A DNA stretch of 64,000 nucleotides from Octadecabacter antarcticus 307. Lineage in GTDB: Bacteria; Pseudomonadota; Alphaproteobacteria; Rhodobacterales; Rhodobacteraceae. Below, in pieces: positions 29,696 to 38,640 of this stretch. A program made the position numbers and the translations under genes. The notes beneath the pieces are model-generated. The model was not told the DNA's origin, ran no database searches, and worked only from the letters and a program-made list of their open reading frames with translations. Location of the stretch: the NCBI RefSeq assembly GCF_000155675.2, contig NC_020911.1:2718501-2782500 (forward strand), given 5' to 3'. Numbering within the stretch: the first letter of the stretch is position 1; every line of letters starts with the position of its first letter.

Positions 29696-30832
29696 CTACC
29701 CCACCAGCCGCGCATGGGTTTCAATCGCGAACCGATCCGTCATCCCCGAAATATAATCCGACACAATCCGTGCCAGTGCCGTCTCACCGTTCGCCGCCGC
29801 GACGTCCTTGCGCCATTGCTTTGGCAGATGGCTGGGGTCAGACATGAACAACGGAAACAGGTCCTCGACCACCTGCGTCACCTCAGCTCGCATTTTCACC
29901 ACGCTTGGCGCGCGGTACATCTGGCTGAACAGGAATTTGCGCACAACCTTCAAATCAGCCCACAGATCTGGCGAAAACTGCACCATCATCCGCCCTGCGC
30001 CGCGCACATCGGCGCAGGTTTTGGGATCAAGATCGGCCAGATTTGCGCGACTGACCCCAATCACATCCTCAACCAATATGCCAAAAAATCGCCGCAACGC
30101 CTCATGGTGGCGGCGGTATTTATCAAGACCAGGATATTTCGCATCCACCTTTCGAAAACAATCGCCAACAATCGGCAAACCCAGCAAATCGTCAGTGCTA
30201 AACAGCTCGGCGCGCAGCCCGTCGTGGATATCGTGGTGATTGTAGGCAATATCATCAGACAGCGCGGCAGACTGCGCCTCGGCTGACGCATGGGTGTGCA
30301 ATTCCAGATCGTGCACCGCGTTATAATCGGACAGCGCATAGGGCACCGGATCGACAACAGGACCATTATGCTTGGCAATGCCCTCCAACGTTTCCCACGT
30401 CAGGTTCAACCCGTCCCACTCCGCGTAATGGCGCTCCAGTGACGTGACAATCTGAATGGCCTGCGCATTGTGATCAAAGCCACCGTAGGGCGCCATCAAT
30501 ATCGACAACGCATCTTCGCCGGTATGCCCGAACGGGGTGTGGCCAAGATCATGGGCCAGCGCCACCGCCTCGGTCAGTTCAGGGTTCAAATCCAACGCGC
30601 CCGCAATCGTGCGCGCCACTTGTGCGACCTCAATCGAATGGGTCAGCCGCGTGCGAAAGTAGTCGCCCTCATGTTCCACGAACACTTGCGTCTTGTGTTT
30701 AAGGCGGCGAAATGCCGATGAATGAATGATCCGGTCACGGTCGCGCTGGAACCCGGAACGAAACTCGCTCTCCTCCTCGCCAAAAAGCCGCCCGCGTGTG
30801 GTCGCGGGGCTGCACGCGTACGAAGCTACCAT
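29696..30832 (-). CDS. dgt: Deoxyguanosinetriphosphate triphosphohydrolase-like protein
   Basis: HD-superfamily enzyme converting dGTP (or other dNTPs) to the nucleoside and triphosphate. 378 residues. The N-terminal RDRDRIIHSSAFRRLKHKTQVF is the family signature. The HD metal motif is visible as HSIEVAQVARTIA (first His) and ALAHDLGHTPFGHTGEDAL (HD, about 92-110). Further family blocks are LEGIAKHNGPV and DIAYNHHDIHDGLRAELF. Divergent from erpA with 90 bases between starts. Nucleotide-pool role like the nearby dcd and mazG, although these are not in one operon. Confidence 0.93.
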   Translation of the reverse strand: MVASYACSPATTRGRLFGEEESEFRSGFQRDRDRIIHSSAFRRLKHKTQVFVEHEGDYFRTRLTHSIEVAQVARTIAGALDLNPELTEAVALAHDLGHTPFGHTGEDALSILMAPYGGFDHNAQAIQIVTSLERHYAEWDGLNLTWETLEGIAKHNGPVVDPVPYALSDYNAVHDLELHTHASAEAQSAALSDDIAYNHHDIHDGLRAELFSTDDLLGLPIVGDCFRKVDAKYPGLDKYRRHHEALRRFFGILVEDVIGVSRANLADLDPKTCADVRGAGRMMVQFSPDLWADLKVVRKFLFSQMYRAPSVVKMRAEVTQVVEDLFPLFMSDPSHLPKQWRKDVAAANGETALARIVSDYISGMTDRFAIETHARLVG

Positions 30833-30922
30833 GTCTGTCCCCTTATATCAGCGCCACTGCCTTGCCGCCATTGCCTGTCACCCCTATATTGTAAGTACAG
30901 CCCAACAAACAGGCCCGAAAAA

Positions 30923-31249
30923 ATGCTCACGCTCCCCCCCAAAGTTACCCAACGCGCCTTTGAACGTCTTTCCGAAATCGGCGCAAACGCGGACGGCAAA
31001 GCCCTGCGCATCGGCGTGAAGGGCGGTGGTTGTTCGGGTTTTGAGTATGAAATCGATCTGGACGAAGCGAAAGACAACGATCTGATCCTTGAAGGCTCCG
31101 GTCAGAAGGTGGTGATCGATTCCATCTCCCTGCCATTTCTGTCCGACGCCACGATTGATTTCACCGAAGAACTGATTGGCGCGCGGTTTGTAATCGAAAA
31201 TCCCAACGCCTCAAGCTCATGTGGCTGCGGCGTTAGCTTCTCAATGTAG
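30923..31249 (+). CDS. erpA: Iron-sulfur cluster insertion protein ErpA/HesB type
   Basis: A-type carrier delivering Fe-S clusters to apo-proteins. 108 residues. The three cluster cysteines are present: GGGCSGFEYEID (about 34) and SSCGCGVSF (C-G-C near the end). The start at 30923 (MLTLPPKVTQRAFERL) gives the family length; the frame continues upstream only as an antisense copy of dgt. Divergent partner of dgt. Confidence 0.92.
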   Translation: MLTLPPKVTQRAFERLSEIGANADGKALRIGVKGGGCSGFEYEIDLDEAKDNDLILEGSGQKVVIDSISLPFLSDATIDFTEELIGARFVIENPNASSSCGCGVSFSM

Positions 31250-31341
31250 GGCAAACGTATGCACGCTGTGTGTACAAGTTGTGTACGCCTTGTGCCTCCC
31301 CAATTTGACAGGCAAAACAGGGTCAAAGTTCGGGGGCACAG

Positions 31342-32142
31342 ATGAAAATTGCGACATTCAACATCAACGGCGTTAAGGCGCGCATCGGTGCGCTGACCGA
31401 CTGGCTTGAGGCGTCAAAACCCGACGTTGCCCTGCTACAGGAAATCAAATCCGTCGACGAAGGTTTCCCGCGCGAACACTTTGAGAACCTTGGCTACCGC
31501 GTTGAAACACATGGACAAAAAGGCTTTAACGGCGTCGCGATCCTATCGAAATTGCCTCTCGAAGACATCAGCCGTGGACTGCCCGACGCAGCAGGCGCGG
31601 GCCGCGAAGGTGTCGATGACATCGAAGCCCGCTACATCGAAGCGACTGTTATTGGTGAAAAAGCCATTAGAATCTGTGGCTTATACCTGCCCAATGGCAA
31701 TCCCGCACCGGGGCCGAAATACGATTACAAATTGCGCTGGATGGATCGCCTTAAGACGCGTGCGCAGCAGCTCATGGCACTTGAAGAACCCTTCCTAATG
31801 GCAGGGGATTACAACATAATCCCCCAACCAGAAGACGCCGCACGCCCCAATGTGTGGACCGATGACGCGCTGTTTCGCCCCGACAGTCGCGCCGCGTTTC
31901 GCCGCCTGTTAAACCTCGGCCTCACAGAAGCGTTCCGCGCCTGTCATCAGGGCAGTGGCCACTATTCGTTCTGGGATTACCAAGCGGGGGCATGGGACAA
32001 GAATGACGGCATCCGCATCGACCATTTTTTGCTGTCAAATCAATGCGCTGACCTGCTGAAAGACGCTTGGATCGAAAGTGGTGTGCGCGGGCGTGAAAAG
32101 CCGTCAGACCACGTTCCCGTCTGGGTCGAATTGGACGCCTGA
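31342..32142 (+). CDS. xthA: Exodeoxyribonuclease III (AP endonuclease)
   Basis: Mg-dependent repair enzyme that cuts at abasic sites and has 3'-5' exonuclease activity. 266 residues, normal length. Motifs of the EEP fold: MKIATFNINGVKARI, LLQEIKS (about 31-37), GLYLPNGN (about 113-120), MAGDYNIIPQPED (about 153-165), YSFWDYQAGAWDKNDGIRIDHFLLS and the C-terminal SDHVPVWVEL. Ends two bases before the convergent monooxygenase stop. Confidence 0.95.
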   Translation: MKIATFNINGVKARIGALTDWLEASKPDVALLQEIKSVDEGFPREHFENLGYRVETHGQKGFNGVAILSKLPLEDISRGLPDAAGAGREGVDDIEARYIEATVIGEKAIRICGLYLPNGNPAPGPKYDYKLRWMDRLKTRAQQLMALEEPFLMAGDYNIIPQPEDAARPNVWTDDALFRPDSRAAFRRLLNLGLTEAFRACHQGSGHYSFWDYQAGAWDKNDGIRIDHFLLSNQCADLLKDAWIESGVRGREKPSDHVPVWVELDA

Positions 32143-32144
32143 CG

Positions 32145-33347
32145 TCACTTGGTCACATCATACCCGTAAAGCCAATCCAGCCGTTTCAGAAAGGTGTTTG
32201 GTGCAATTAAACCAAGCGTTTTCAATCCAGTATGGGCCACTCTTCGCCTGATACCTGACAGGTGATAATTGCGCGCATTGGCATTGGCAGCCGCAATTGT
32301 GCGGCTGACACGCGCGCGGCGCAGCAATTGAAATCGCGACAACGCGGCGTCCAGATCATCTATCTCATCACAACAGCGCGCCAACACATACCCGTCTTCG
32401 ATCGCCAAGTTCGCACCCTGCGCCAAGAACGGCAGCGTCGGATGCGCCGCATCCCCAAGAACCACCAAGCGGTCATTATGCCAGCGTTTCACAACGGGAT
32501 GGCGAAATAGCCCCCACAAATATGTCTCGCTAACGTGGCTCAATATCTCCCGTAATTCTGGGCAGACATCGTCAAATGCAGCCCGCAGGTTTTCAGGGTT
32601 ATCCGCATGCTTCCAACCCTCTTCGGCCCACGTGTCGCGTTCTTGCACAGCCACGATATTGAGAGTGTTATCAGTCAATGGATAGGTCACAACATGCCGG
32701 TTCGGGGCCATCCAGATACGCGCAACGGGTGCGACATCTTTGGCTGCAATCGTGGCCCGCCATGCGACTTGACCGGTAAACTCAGGCTCCGCAGTATTGC
32801 CCAAAAACAATCGCGAAATCGAATGAATGCCATCCGCACCGACGCATAAATCACAGGGTATTTTGCCAATATTGGTGTTCAACGCCCCGTCTTTGGCGAT
32901 GCTCTCGACGCGCACACCAAACGAAATATCAACGCCCTGTGTCTGTGCCGCTTGCGCGATCAGATCCACCAATGCTGCGCGGTGAAAAAACCGATAGGGC
33001 GGCACTTGGCTGGACAGATCAAACTGCGCGATCACTTTGCCACTTAGGGCATCAGTCGGCATCACGGCTTGCGCGATAATGCTGCGGTGGTCCATGTCAT
33101 CGGCCAACCCAAGTGCCGCTAGAACCCGCGCCCCGTTCGGGGCCAATTGGATTCCTGCGCCAACCTCGTTTAACGCCGATGCTTGTTCATAAACGTGGAC
33201 GTCCGCGCCACGTTGCGCAAAGGCCAATGCAGCCGTCAGCCCACCGATTCCAGCGCCAATAACAACAACGCGTTTGCCGCTCAAATTGCTAGAAGCGCTC
33301 GATGCTCCGTCGGACCTCACGTCATGTTTTTGCAACATTCGCCCCAC
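32145..33347 (-). CDS. FAD-dependent monooxygenase, salicylate hydroxylase-like
   Basis: 400 residues, group A flavoprotein hydroxylase. Motifs: GxGxxG in VVVIGAGIGGLTAALAF (about 28-44), the NAD(P)H/FAD DG motif in CVGADGIHSISR (about 165), and the GD motif in VVLGDAAHPTLPFLAQGANLAIEDG (about 292-316). Best resemblance is to salicylate and 3-hydroxybenzoate hydroxylases. The aromatic substrate is not evident, and there are no other aromatic-degradation genes nearby. GTG start is supported by AGGAA five bases ahead; an ATG three codons in is an alternative. Starts 14 bases after the dksA stop, so it may share its transcript. Confidence 0.85.
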   Translation of the reverse strand: MGRMLQKHDVRSDGASSASSNLSGKRVVVIGAGIGGLTAALAFAQRGADVHVYEQASALNEVGAGIQLAPNGARVLAALGLADDMDHRSIIAQAVMPTDALSGKVIAQFDLSSQVPPYRFFHRAALVDLIAQAAQTQGVDISFGVRVESIAKDGALNTNIGKIPCDLCVGADGIHSISRLFLGNTAEPEFTGQVAWRATIAAKDVAPVARIWMAPNRHVVTYPLTDNTLNIVAVQERDTWAEEGWKHADNPENLRAAFDDVCPELREILSHVSETYLWGLFRHPVVKRWHNDRLVVLGDAAHPTLPFLAQGANLAIEDGYVLARCCDEIDDLDAALSRFQLLRRARVSRTIAAANANARNYHLSGIRRRVAHTGLKTLGLIAPNTFLKRLDWLYGYDVTK

Positions 33348-33361
33348 ATTTTTCCTGCGGA

Positions 33362-33784
33362 TCAGTCGGTGCGATGCACCCGTTCACTGCGCTCGTGGCG
33401 CTCTTGCGCCTCAAGGCTCATGGTGGCGATGGGACGCGCATCCAGCCGTTTCAGGCTGATCGGGTCGCCCGTAACGCTGCAATATCCGAATTCGCCTTCG
33501 TCGATGCGGCGCAAAGCCCCGTCGATTTTGGACACCAGTTTGCGTTCACGGTCACGGGTGCGAAGTTCAAGCGAACGGTCGGTTTCTTCAGACGCGCGGT
33601 CAGCAACATCTGGAATATTGCGCGTGCCATCTTTCATCGACTCAATCGTGTCGCGGCTATCTTCCAGAACTTCGCCACGCCAGTTAATCAACTTGCGGCG
33701 AAAATACTCAACCTGTTTGTCATTCATAAACGGTTCGGAATCGACCGGTACATAATCATCCGGCAGGAAAGTTTCGGCTTTCAT
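33362..33784 (-). CDS. dksA: DksA-type RNA polymerase-binding regulator, single-cysteine form
   Basis: 140 residues. DksA enters the RNA polymerase secondary channel and, with ppGpp, reprograms rRNA and amino acid promoters. The coiled-coil tip is intact: PDVADRASEE with Asp59 and Asp62 and the R-A that follow. The zinc finger is not: only Cys102 (GYCSVTGDP) remains of four, and the second pair is replaced by ATMSL. As far as I recall, a Rhodobacter sphaeroides relative with a similarly reduced finger is functional. Start at 33784 is supported by GGGAG just upstream; an ATG at 33835 is also in frame. Confidence 0.9.
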   Translation of the reverse strand: MKAETFLPDDYVPVDSEPFMNDKQVEYFRRKLINWRGEVLEDSRDTIESMKDGTRNIPDVADRASEETDRSLELRTRDRERKLVSKIDGALRRIDEGEFGYCSVTGDPISLKRLDARPIATMSLEAQERHERSERVHRTD

Positions 33785-33976
33785 ATTCGCTCCCTTGGGG
33801 GTGGAAACTGCAGTTGAATTTTGATGGTTTGGCAATATACGCCTCCCTCTTTGGGGTTCCTTTAAACCCTCAAGAGCAGGCTGTCACCCCCTTGTGGATC
33901 ACCTTTTCAGGGGTTGAAGCCGCTTAGTGAGGTGTTACCGTTAACACTATCGTCAAACACAACACACAGGTCAGAA

Positions 33977-34816
33977 ATGCGTTTCACTGGAACTGAATCT
34001 TATGTCGCAACGGACGATCTGACCGTTGCCGTGAATGCGGCTGTCACGCTGGAACGCCCGTTGTTGGTCAAGGGCGAACCCGGGACGGGCAAAACCGAAC
34101 TCGCGCGGCAAGTAAGTGCGGCACTGGGTTTGCCGATGATCGAATGGCACATAAAATCAACCACAAAGGCGCAGCAGGGCCTATATGAATACGATGCCGT
34201 CAGCCGTTTGCGCGACAGTCAGTTGGGCGATGCTAAGGTCAATGATGTCGCCAATTACATCAAACGCGGCAAGTTATGGCAAGCGTTCGAAGCAGACGGG
34301 CGGGTTGTTTTGTTAATCGACGAAATCGACAAGGCCGACATCGAATTTCCCAACGATCTACTGCAAGAACTCGACCGGATGGAATTCCATGTCTACGAAA
34401 CTGGCCAGACCGTAAAGGCCCTGCACCGACCGATCATGATCATCACATCCAACAACGAAAAAGAATTGCCCGATGCGTTTCTGCGCCGCTGTTTTTTCCA
34501 CTACATCCGGTTTCCCGACATCGACACGATGCGCAAAATCGTAGACGTCCACCACCCCGGCATCAAGGACGCTTTGCTCACCACCGCATTGACGCAATTC
34601 TACGAAATCCGCGACCAACAGGGGCTAAAGAAAAAGCCCAGCACATCCGAGGTTCTGGATTGGTTGAAACTGCTGCTGGCAGAGGATTTGACGTCCGAAG
34701 ACCTAAAACGCGATGGCGCATCTGCCCTGCCAAAACTGCACGGCGCGTTGCTGAAGAACGAACAGGACGTGCATTTGTTTGAACGTCTTGCGTTCATGGC
34801 CCGCAGCCAGCGCTAA
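33977..34816 (+). CDS. MoxR-family AAA+ ATPase
   Basis: 279 residues. Walker A GEPGTGKTELA (about 37-47) and Walker B VVLLIDEIDKADIEFPNDLLQELDRMEF (about 111-138), sensor 1 IMIITSNNEKELPDAFLRRCFFHYI, and a C-terminal lid domain. MoxR ATPases work as chaperones with VWA-domain partners to insert metals or cofactors or activate complexes. The CoxE-like VWA protein encoded 2.3 kb downstream is the obvious partner. Start at 33977 (MRFTGTESYVATDDLT) is typical of this subfamily. Target protein unknown. Confidence 0.9.
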   Translation: MRFTGTESYVATDDLTVAVNAAVTLERPLLVKGEPGTGKTELARQVSAALGLPMIEWHIKSTTKAQQGLYEYDAVSRLRDSQLGDAKVNDVANYIKRGKLWQAFEADGRVVLLIDEIDKADIEFPNDLLQELDRMEFHVYETGQTVKALHRPIMIITSNNEKELPDAFLRRCFFHYIRFPDIDTMRKIVDVHHPGIKDALLTTALTQFYEIRDQQGLKKKPSTSEVLDWLKLLLAEDLTSEDLKRDGASALPKLHGALLKNEQDVHLFERLAFMARSQR

Positions 34817-35110
34817 TTATTTCTCGCACCATGTCATCTTCATATAAACGTCGCCCGACCGCAGATCTGCCAACATCTGCTACAATCGCTTGTCGTTTGC
34901 GTCGGCGCGTTTTGCAGGCGCAATCTGGCTAGGTTAATCGTTGCGTTGATACCTTGGCCGCGCGCCGCAGGCACCTTGCAGACCCGCAGCTGTTATCGCA
35001 TGCACCACATGATCAGGCATCACATTCATCGGGCGTTTCATCCACGTATCCTGGGATTGGTTGATGACATCAATATTGTACTGAAAGTTGCCGAATCAGG
35101 CGAGCTGCTC
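34817..35110 (-). pseudogene. Relic of a YdeI/OmpD-associated-like gene
   Basis: The minus strand carries one continuous frame with three in-frame stops: TGA (35096-35098), TAA (34934-34936) and TAG (34880-34882), before a terminal TAA at 34817. The readable blocks are FGNFQYNIDVINQSQDTW, MPDHVVHAITAAGLQGACG, PSQIAPAKRADANDKRL and MLADLRSGDVYMKMTWCEK. The order PDxVxxAIxxAGL, then IxxAKRxxxxxKRL, then LRxG, matches the C-terminal half of YdeI/OmpD-associated (bacteriocin-protection) proteins as I recall them. No start or N-terminal half was found. It interrupts the space between moxR and its likely partners. Confidence 0.5.
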
Positions 35111-35540
35111 CCCCAAAACCGATGCATCCCATATCTAGTGGTTACATCAACAACAGCCACTAACCTATTGAGTCTTATGACACACACTCCGCCAGCATTT
35201 CTATGTGGCGCATATTTAGCACGTGAAAAGACACCCCCAACTCCCTTCTAAATAAAGGGCCCGAGCATGAGGGTCGTGGAATTGTCCAATTCCGCCCCAA
35301 CTCAGGCCTCAGTCCGCTGGCAGATCGGCACTGAGTTAAATGGAGAGCAGAGTTGACCAAGGCTAAAATGCCAGTTGCCAGGCAGCAGACGTCACGCACA
35401 CTCAATGTGCGGGCACGACGGATGTGGACAGATGAACTGACTTTTACGGGGGCCAGCGCCGATTGCGTTGACCCATTTGCTATCGACCCCAATGATAAAA
35501 CATGGGCGCCTTCTGGCCGGCTTCTTGATCGGGGGGCGAC
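35111..35540 (+). other. Mostly non-coding gap before the DUF2927 lipoprotein
   Basis: Contains no strong gene. One TTG-initiated frame (35353-35544, 63 residues, starting MTKAKMPVARQQ) overlaps the start of the lipoprotein gene by ATGA, which would fit coupling, but its sequence matches nothing I know. A promoter for the downstream operon is expected here; no convincing -35/-10 pair was picked. Confidence 0.25.
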
Positions 35541-36926
35541 ATGAACCGAAACCTGCGTCGCCTGATGGCGCTATCGATCATGTTTTTGACCGCCTGTACC
35601 CCTGTGCCACAGTCTTCATATGTGGCCCCGTCCCTGCCGACCCGCACAATCGGCCTGCAAGACAGCTTACCGCCAATGCGGACATTCGCGGGCAATCGTG
35701 TCATCACGCCGACGCGGTCCAACCGCGAGATTGGCCAAGATTTCATGGACCTTTCGTTCCGCATGGAAAGCGGCCGTCCTGTTGCCCGCCTGACCCGATT
35801 CGAAGCACCCATCACCGTGCGCGTCGCCGGTGATATCCCGCCAAGTCTGGCCCCCGATCTGCGCGCCCTGCTGGGCCGTTTGCGCACCGAAGCCAACATC
35901 GACATCTCTCTGACAGGGGCGCAGACTGCGTCTATCACGATCGAAGCCATCCCGCGCGCCGTTCTGAACGCTGCTGTACCGCGTGCTGCTTGTTTTGTGG
36001 TGCCGCGCGTGTCGTCATGGGCAGAATTCCAAACCGTGCGCCGCACGCCGACCGTGGATTGGACGACGTTGGAACGTCGCAACCACGCGGCTGTGTTTGT
36101 GCCCTCAGATGTGGCGCCACAAGAAATCCGTGACTGTTTGCACGAAGAACTTGCACAGGCGCTCGGCCCGCTCAATGACCTTTATCGGCTGTCGGATTCC
36201 GTGTTTAACGACGACGACATCCACGCTGTGCTGACATCGTTTGATATGCTGATTTTGCGCGCATATTACGATCCGGCGTTGCGCAACGGCATGAGCCGCG
36301 GCGAAGTGGCTGCCCGCCTTGACCCGATCCTGTCGCGCCTGAATCCCGCCGGTGACAGGCGCGCAGCACGTCCGCGCAACGACACGACCCGCGCCTGGAT
36401 CAACAACATCAAAATCGCGCTGACCGCTGGAACATCCGCACCACGCCGCCGCAACGCCGCGTTGCAGACTGTCAGCCTTGCAGGGGCCCTGAACTGGGAC
36501 GGCCCACGCGACGGATTTGCGCACTACGCCTTTGGCCGCCTTAATGTGGGCTATGACAGCGACATCGCACTATCAGCCTTTAATCAGGCCGTGCGCATCT
36601 ACAACCGATCCCCCGAAACCCGCCTGCATGCCGCCCACGTGTCCGTGCAATTGGCAGCCTTTGCCCTGTCTTCTGGTGACGGAGCAGCTGTTCTAAACCT
36701 CGTGGACGGCGCGATGCCAATCGCTGCCGCCCACGAAAACGCCGCCCTTCTTGCGACACTGATGATGTTCAAAGCCGAAGCGCTGGAAATGACCGGACGT
36801 GAAGCAGAAGCCAACGCCGTTCGTATGGACAGTCTTGGCTGGGCGCGATACGGGCTTGGGGCGGACGCCAATGTCCGCGCCCGCTTGCGCGAGATTGCAT
36901 CGCTCAACCCACTCAAAGGGATATAA
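35541..36926 (+). CDS. DUF2927 lipoprotein
   Basis: 461 residues. Lipoprotein signal: basic start, hydrophobic core MALSIMFL and lipobox LTAC (Cys about 19). The DUF2927 domain (about 60-250) contains IGQDFMDLSFRMESG and the stretch CLHEELAQALGPLNDLYRLSDSVFNDDDIHAVLTSFDMLILRAYYDPAL, where an H-E-E pattern resembles zinc protease motifs but is not a canonical HExxH. The C-terminal half is Ala-rich and helical, with TPR-like character (FNQAVRIYNRSPETRLHAAHVSVQLAAFAL). A GGGGGG stretch lies just ahead of the ATG. Followed after 3 bases by a small membrane protein and the VWA gene, so it belongs to the MoxR/VWA block. Confidence 0.82.
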   Translation: MNRNLRRLMALSIMFLTACTPVPQSSYVAPSLPTRTIGLQDSLPPMRTFAGNRVITPTRSNREIGQDFMDLSFRMESGRPVARLTRFEAPITVRVAGDIPPSLAPDLRALLGRLRTEANIDISLTGAQTASITIEAIPRAVLNAAVPRAACFVVPRVSSWAEFQTVRRTPTVDWTTLERRNHAAVFVPSDVAPQEIRDCLHEELAQALGPLNDLYRLSDSVFNDDDIHAVLTSFDMLILRAYYDPALRNGMSRGEVAARLDPILSRLNPAGDRRAARPRNDTTRAWINNIKIALTAGTSAPRRRNAALQTVSLAGALNWDGPRDGFAHYAFGRLNVGYDSDIALSAFNQAVRIYNRSPETRLHAAHVSVQLAAFALSSGDGAAVLNLVDGAMPIAAAHENAALLATLMMFKAEALEMTGREAEANAVRMDSLGWARYGLGADANVRARLREIASLNPLKGI

Positions 36927-36929
36927 CCA

Positions 36930-37100
36930 ATGATTTACCCACTCAGCGGTCTGTTTTTCGGGGCATTGCTGGGGGCGTATCGGGCGAAATCGCGCGGTGG
37001 CAAGGTCGCAGACATGGCGCAGTGGGCCGCAGTGTTTGCGTTGATCTTTGGCATAATCGGTTTGTTCATCGCCATTATCATCACCCGCAATCTCACCTGA
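36930..37100 (+). CDS. 56-residue two-helix membrane protein
   Basis: Small frame with two hydrophobic segments: IYPLSGLFFGALLGAYRA (about 2-19) and AAVFALIFGIIGLFIAIII (about 33-51), separated by a basic loop KSRGGKVADMAQ. It fits exactly between its neighbours: it starts three bases after the DUF2927 stop and its TGA overlaps the VWA gene start by one base. That packing is good evidence that it is translated. No domain recognised; perhaps a membrane tether for the MoxR/VWA machinery (inference). Confidence 0.75.
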   Translation: MIYPLSGLFFGALLGAYRAKSRGGKVADMAQWAAVFALIFGIIGLFIAIIITRNLT

Positions 37101-38284
37101 TGTTTCTGCCGTTCTTTGATGCCCTTCGGCGGGGCGGCGTACAGGTTTCCTTGCGCGAATTTCTAACCTTCCTTGAAGGCATGGAAGCTGGCATCGCCAC
37201 ATACGATATAGAAGCGTTCTACTTTCTCGCGCGCACCTGCATGGTCAAAGACGAACGTAACATCGACAAGTTTGACCGTGCGTTCGCCACCGCCTTTGAA
37301 GGCTTGGAGGCGATCCCGGATTCTGCCGTCACGGACGCCGTCGACATCCCCGCCGACTGGCTGAAAAAGATGGCTGAAAAGCATCTCAGCGCCGAAGAAA
37401 AGGCAGAGATCGACGCGCTTGGCGGCTTCGAGGCGTTGATGGAAACCCTGAAAAAGCGGCTCGAAGAACAAAAGGGCCGCCACCAAGGTGGGTCCAAATG
37501 GGTCGGCACCGCCGGCACCTCGCCATTCGGGGCCTACGGCTATAACCCCGAAGGCGTGCGGATCGGCCAGTCTGAATCTCGCCACCAACGAGCGGTCAAA
37601 GTCTGGGACAAACGCGAATTCCGCAATCTCGATGACAACGTCGAAATCGGCACCCGCAATATCAAAGTCGCGCTAAAACGCCTGCGTCGCTGGGCCCGCG
37701 ACGGGGCGGCTGATGAACTCGACCTTGATGGCACAATCCGCGCCACGGCTGAACACGGCTACCTCGATGTGCAAACCCGCCCCGAACGGCGCAACGCCGT
37801 CAAAGTGCTGCTGTTCCTCGACATCGGCGGCTCCATGGACCCGCATGTTAAACTTGTCGAAGAACTGTTCTCGGCGGCGAAATCCGAATTCAAACACCTT
37901 GAACACTTCTACTTCCACAATTGCCTGTATGAGGGCGTGTGGCGCGACAACGCCCGGCGCTGGGACGCGCAAATGCCCACATGGGACGTGCTGCGCACCT
38001 ACGGGTCAGACTACAAATGCATCTTTGTCGGCGACGCGTCGATGTCACCTTATGAAATCGCTTACGTCGGTGGCGCCAACGAACACTACAACCAAGAAGC
38101 TGGCCAAACATGGCTGGAACGCGCCCGTGATCAATGGCCCAACCACCTATGGCTCAACCCGTTGGACGAACGCTATTGGCGATACACCCAATCCGTGCAA
38201 ATGATACGACAGATTTTTGGCGACGATCGCATGGTCCCGATGACGCTGGCCGGAATCGAAAAGGGCATGAAGGTTCTCACATGA
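37100..38284 (+). CDS. VWA domain protein, CoxE-like
   Basis: 394 residues. The N-terminus MFLPFFDALRRGGVQVSLREFLTFLEGM is characteristic of the CoxE-like VWA family; the VWA fold is in the C-terminal half (about 230-394). The MIDAS motif reads LLFLDIGGSMDPH: the canonical D-x-S-x-S has Gly in place of the first Ser. Other VWA blocks follow: HFYFHNCLYEGVW, CIFVGDASMSPYEI, WLNPLDERYWRYTQS. CoxE-like proteins pair with MoxR/CoxD ATPases. Start overlaps the 56-residue gene and the stop overlaps the next gene (ATGA), so all are translationally coupled. Confidence 0.87.
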   Translation: MFLPFFDALRRGGVQVSLREFLTFLEGMEAGIATYDIEAFYFLARTCMVKDERNIDKFDRAFATAFEGLEAIPDSAVTDAVDIPADWLKKMAEKHLSAEEKAEIDALGGFEALMETLKKRLEEQKGRHQGGSKWVGTAGTSPFGAYGYNPEGVRIGQSESRHQRAVKVWDKREFRNLDDNVEIGTRNIKVALKRLRRWARDGAADELDLDGTIRATAEHGYLDVQTRPERRNAVKVLLFLDIGGSMDPHVKLVEELFSAAKSEFKHLEHFYFHNCLYEGVWRDNARRWDAQMPTWDVLRTYGSDYKCIFVGDASMSPYEIAYVGGANEHYNQEAGQTWLERARDQWPNHLWLNPLDERYWRYTQSVQMIRQIFGDDRMVPMTLAGIEKGMKVLT

Positions 38285-38640
38285 TCAGGCACCTCTGGCA
38301 GACACATCGCCTCGCGCTGATGGCTTTCGGTATTGCCCTGTGTGCCTTGGGCTTTTTCGGCGTCAGAACCATGTCATCCATGATCTACTGGATGGACCCC
38401 GACCACCGGGATCAGGCGCTCGCCGGATGGATGACACCGCGCTACGTGATGCGATCCTATCAATTGCCGCCCGATGTGCTCGGCCCTGCCTTGTTTTTGG
38501 TCCGGGACGCCGCACCACGCCGCATCTCACTTGATACGATTGCGGCCGAAAACGGCATTACAATGGATGATCTTCAAATCCGCATCGACGCCGCCGCAGC
38601 ACAGATGCGCGCTGATCGCGAAGCCCGCCGCGATGACTGA
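38281..38640 (+). CDS. Small membrane-anchored protein of unknown function
   Basis: 119 residues. One N-terminal transmembrane helix (about 12-32, LALMAFGIALCALGFFGVRTM), then a periplasmic part including IYWMDPDHRDQALAGWMTPRYVMRSYQLPPDVLGPALFL and a helical Ala/Arg-rich end. Starts in an ATGA overlap with the VWA gene and overlaps the DedA gene by eight bases. Co-occurrence with the VWA and DedA genes suggests a joint envelope function, not further defined. Confidence 0.75.
   Translation: MIRHLWQTHRLALMAFGIALCALGFFGVRTMSSMIYWMDPDHRDQALAGWMTPRYVMRSYQLPPDVLGPALFLVRDAAPRRISLDTIAAENGITMDDLQIRIDAAAAQMRADREARRDD

Noticed and set aside
36930..37100. Treating the gap between the DUF2927 and VWA genes as non-coding
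   Set aside because: The frame has two membrane helices and overlaps the next start exactly, so it was annotated as a gene.
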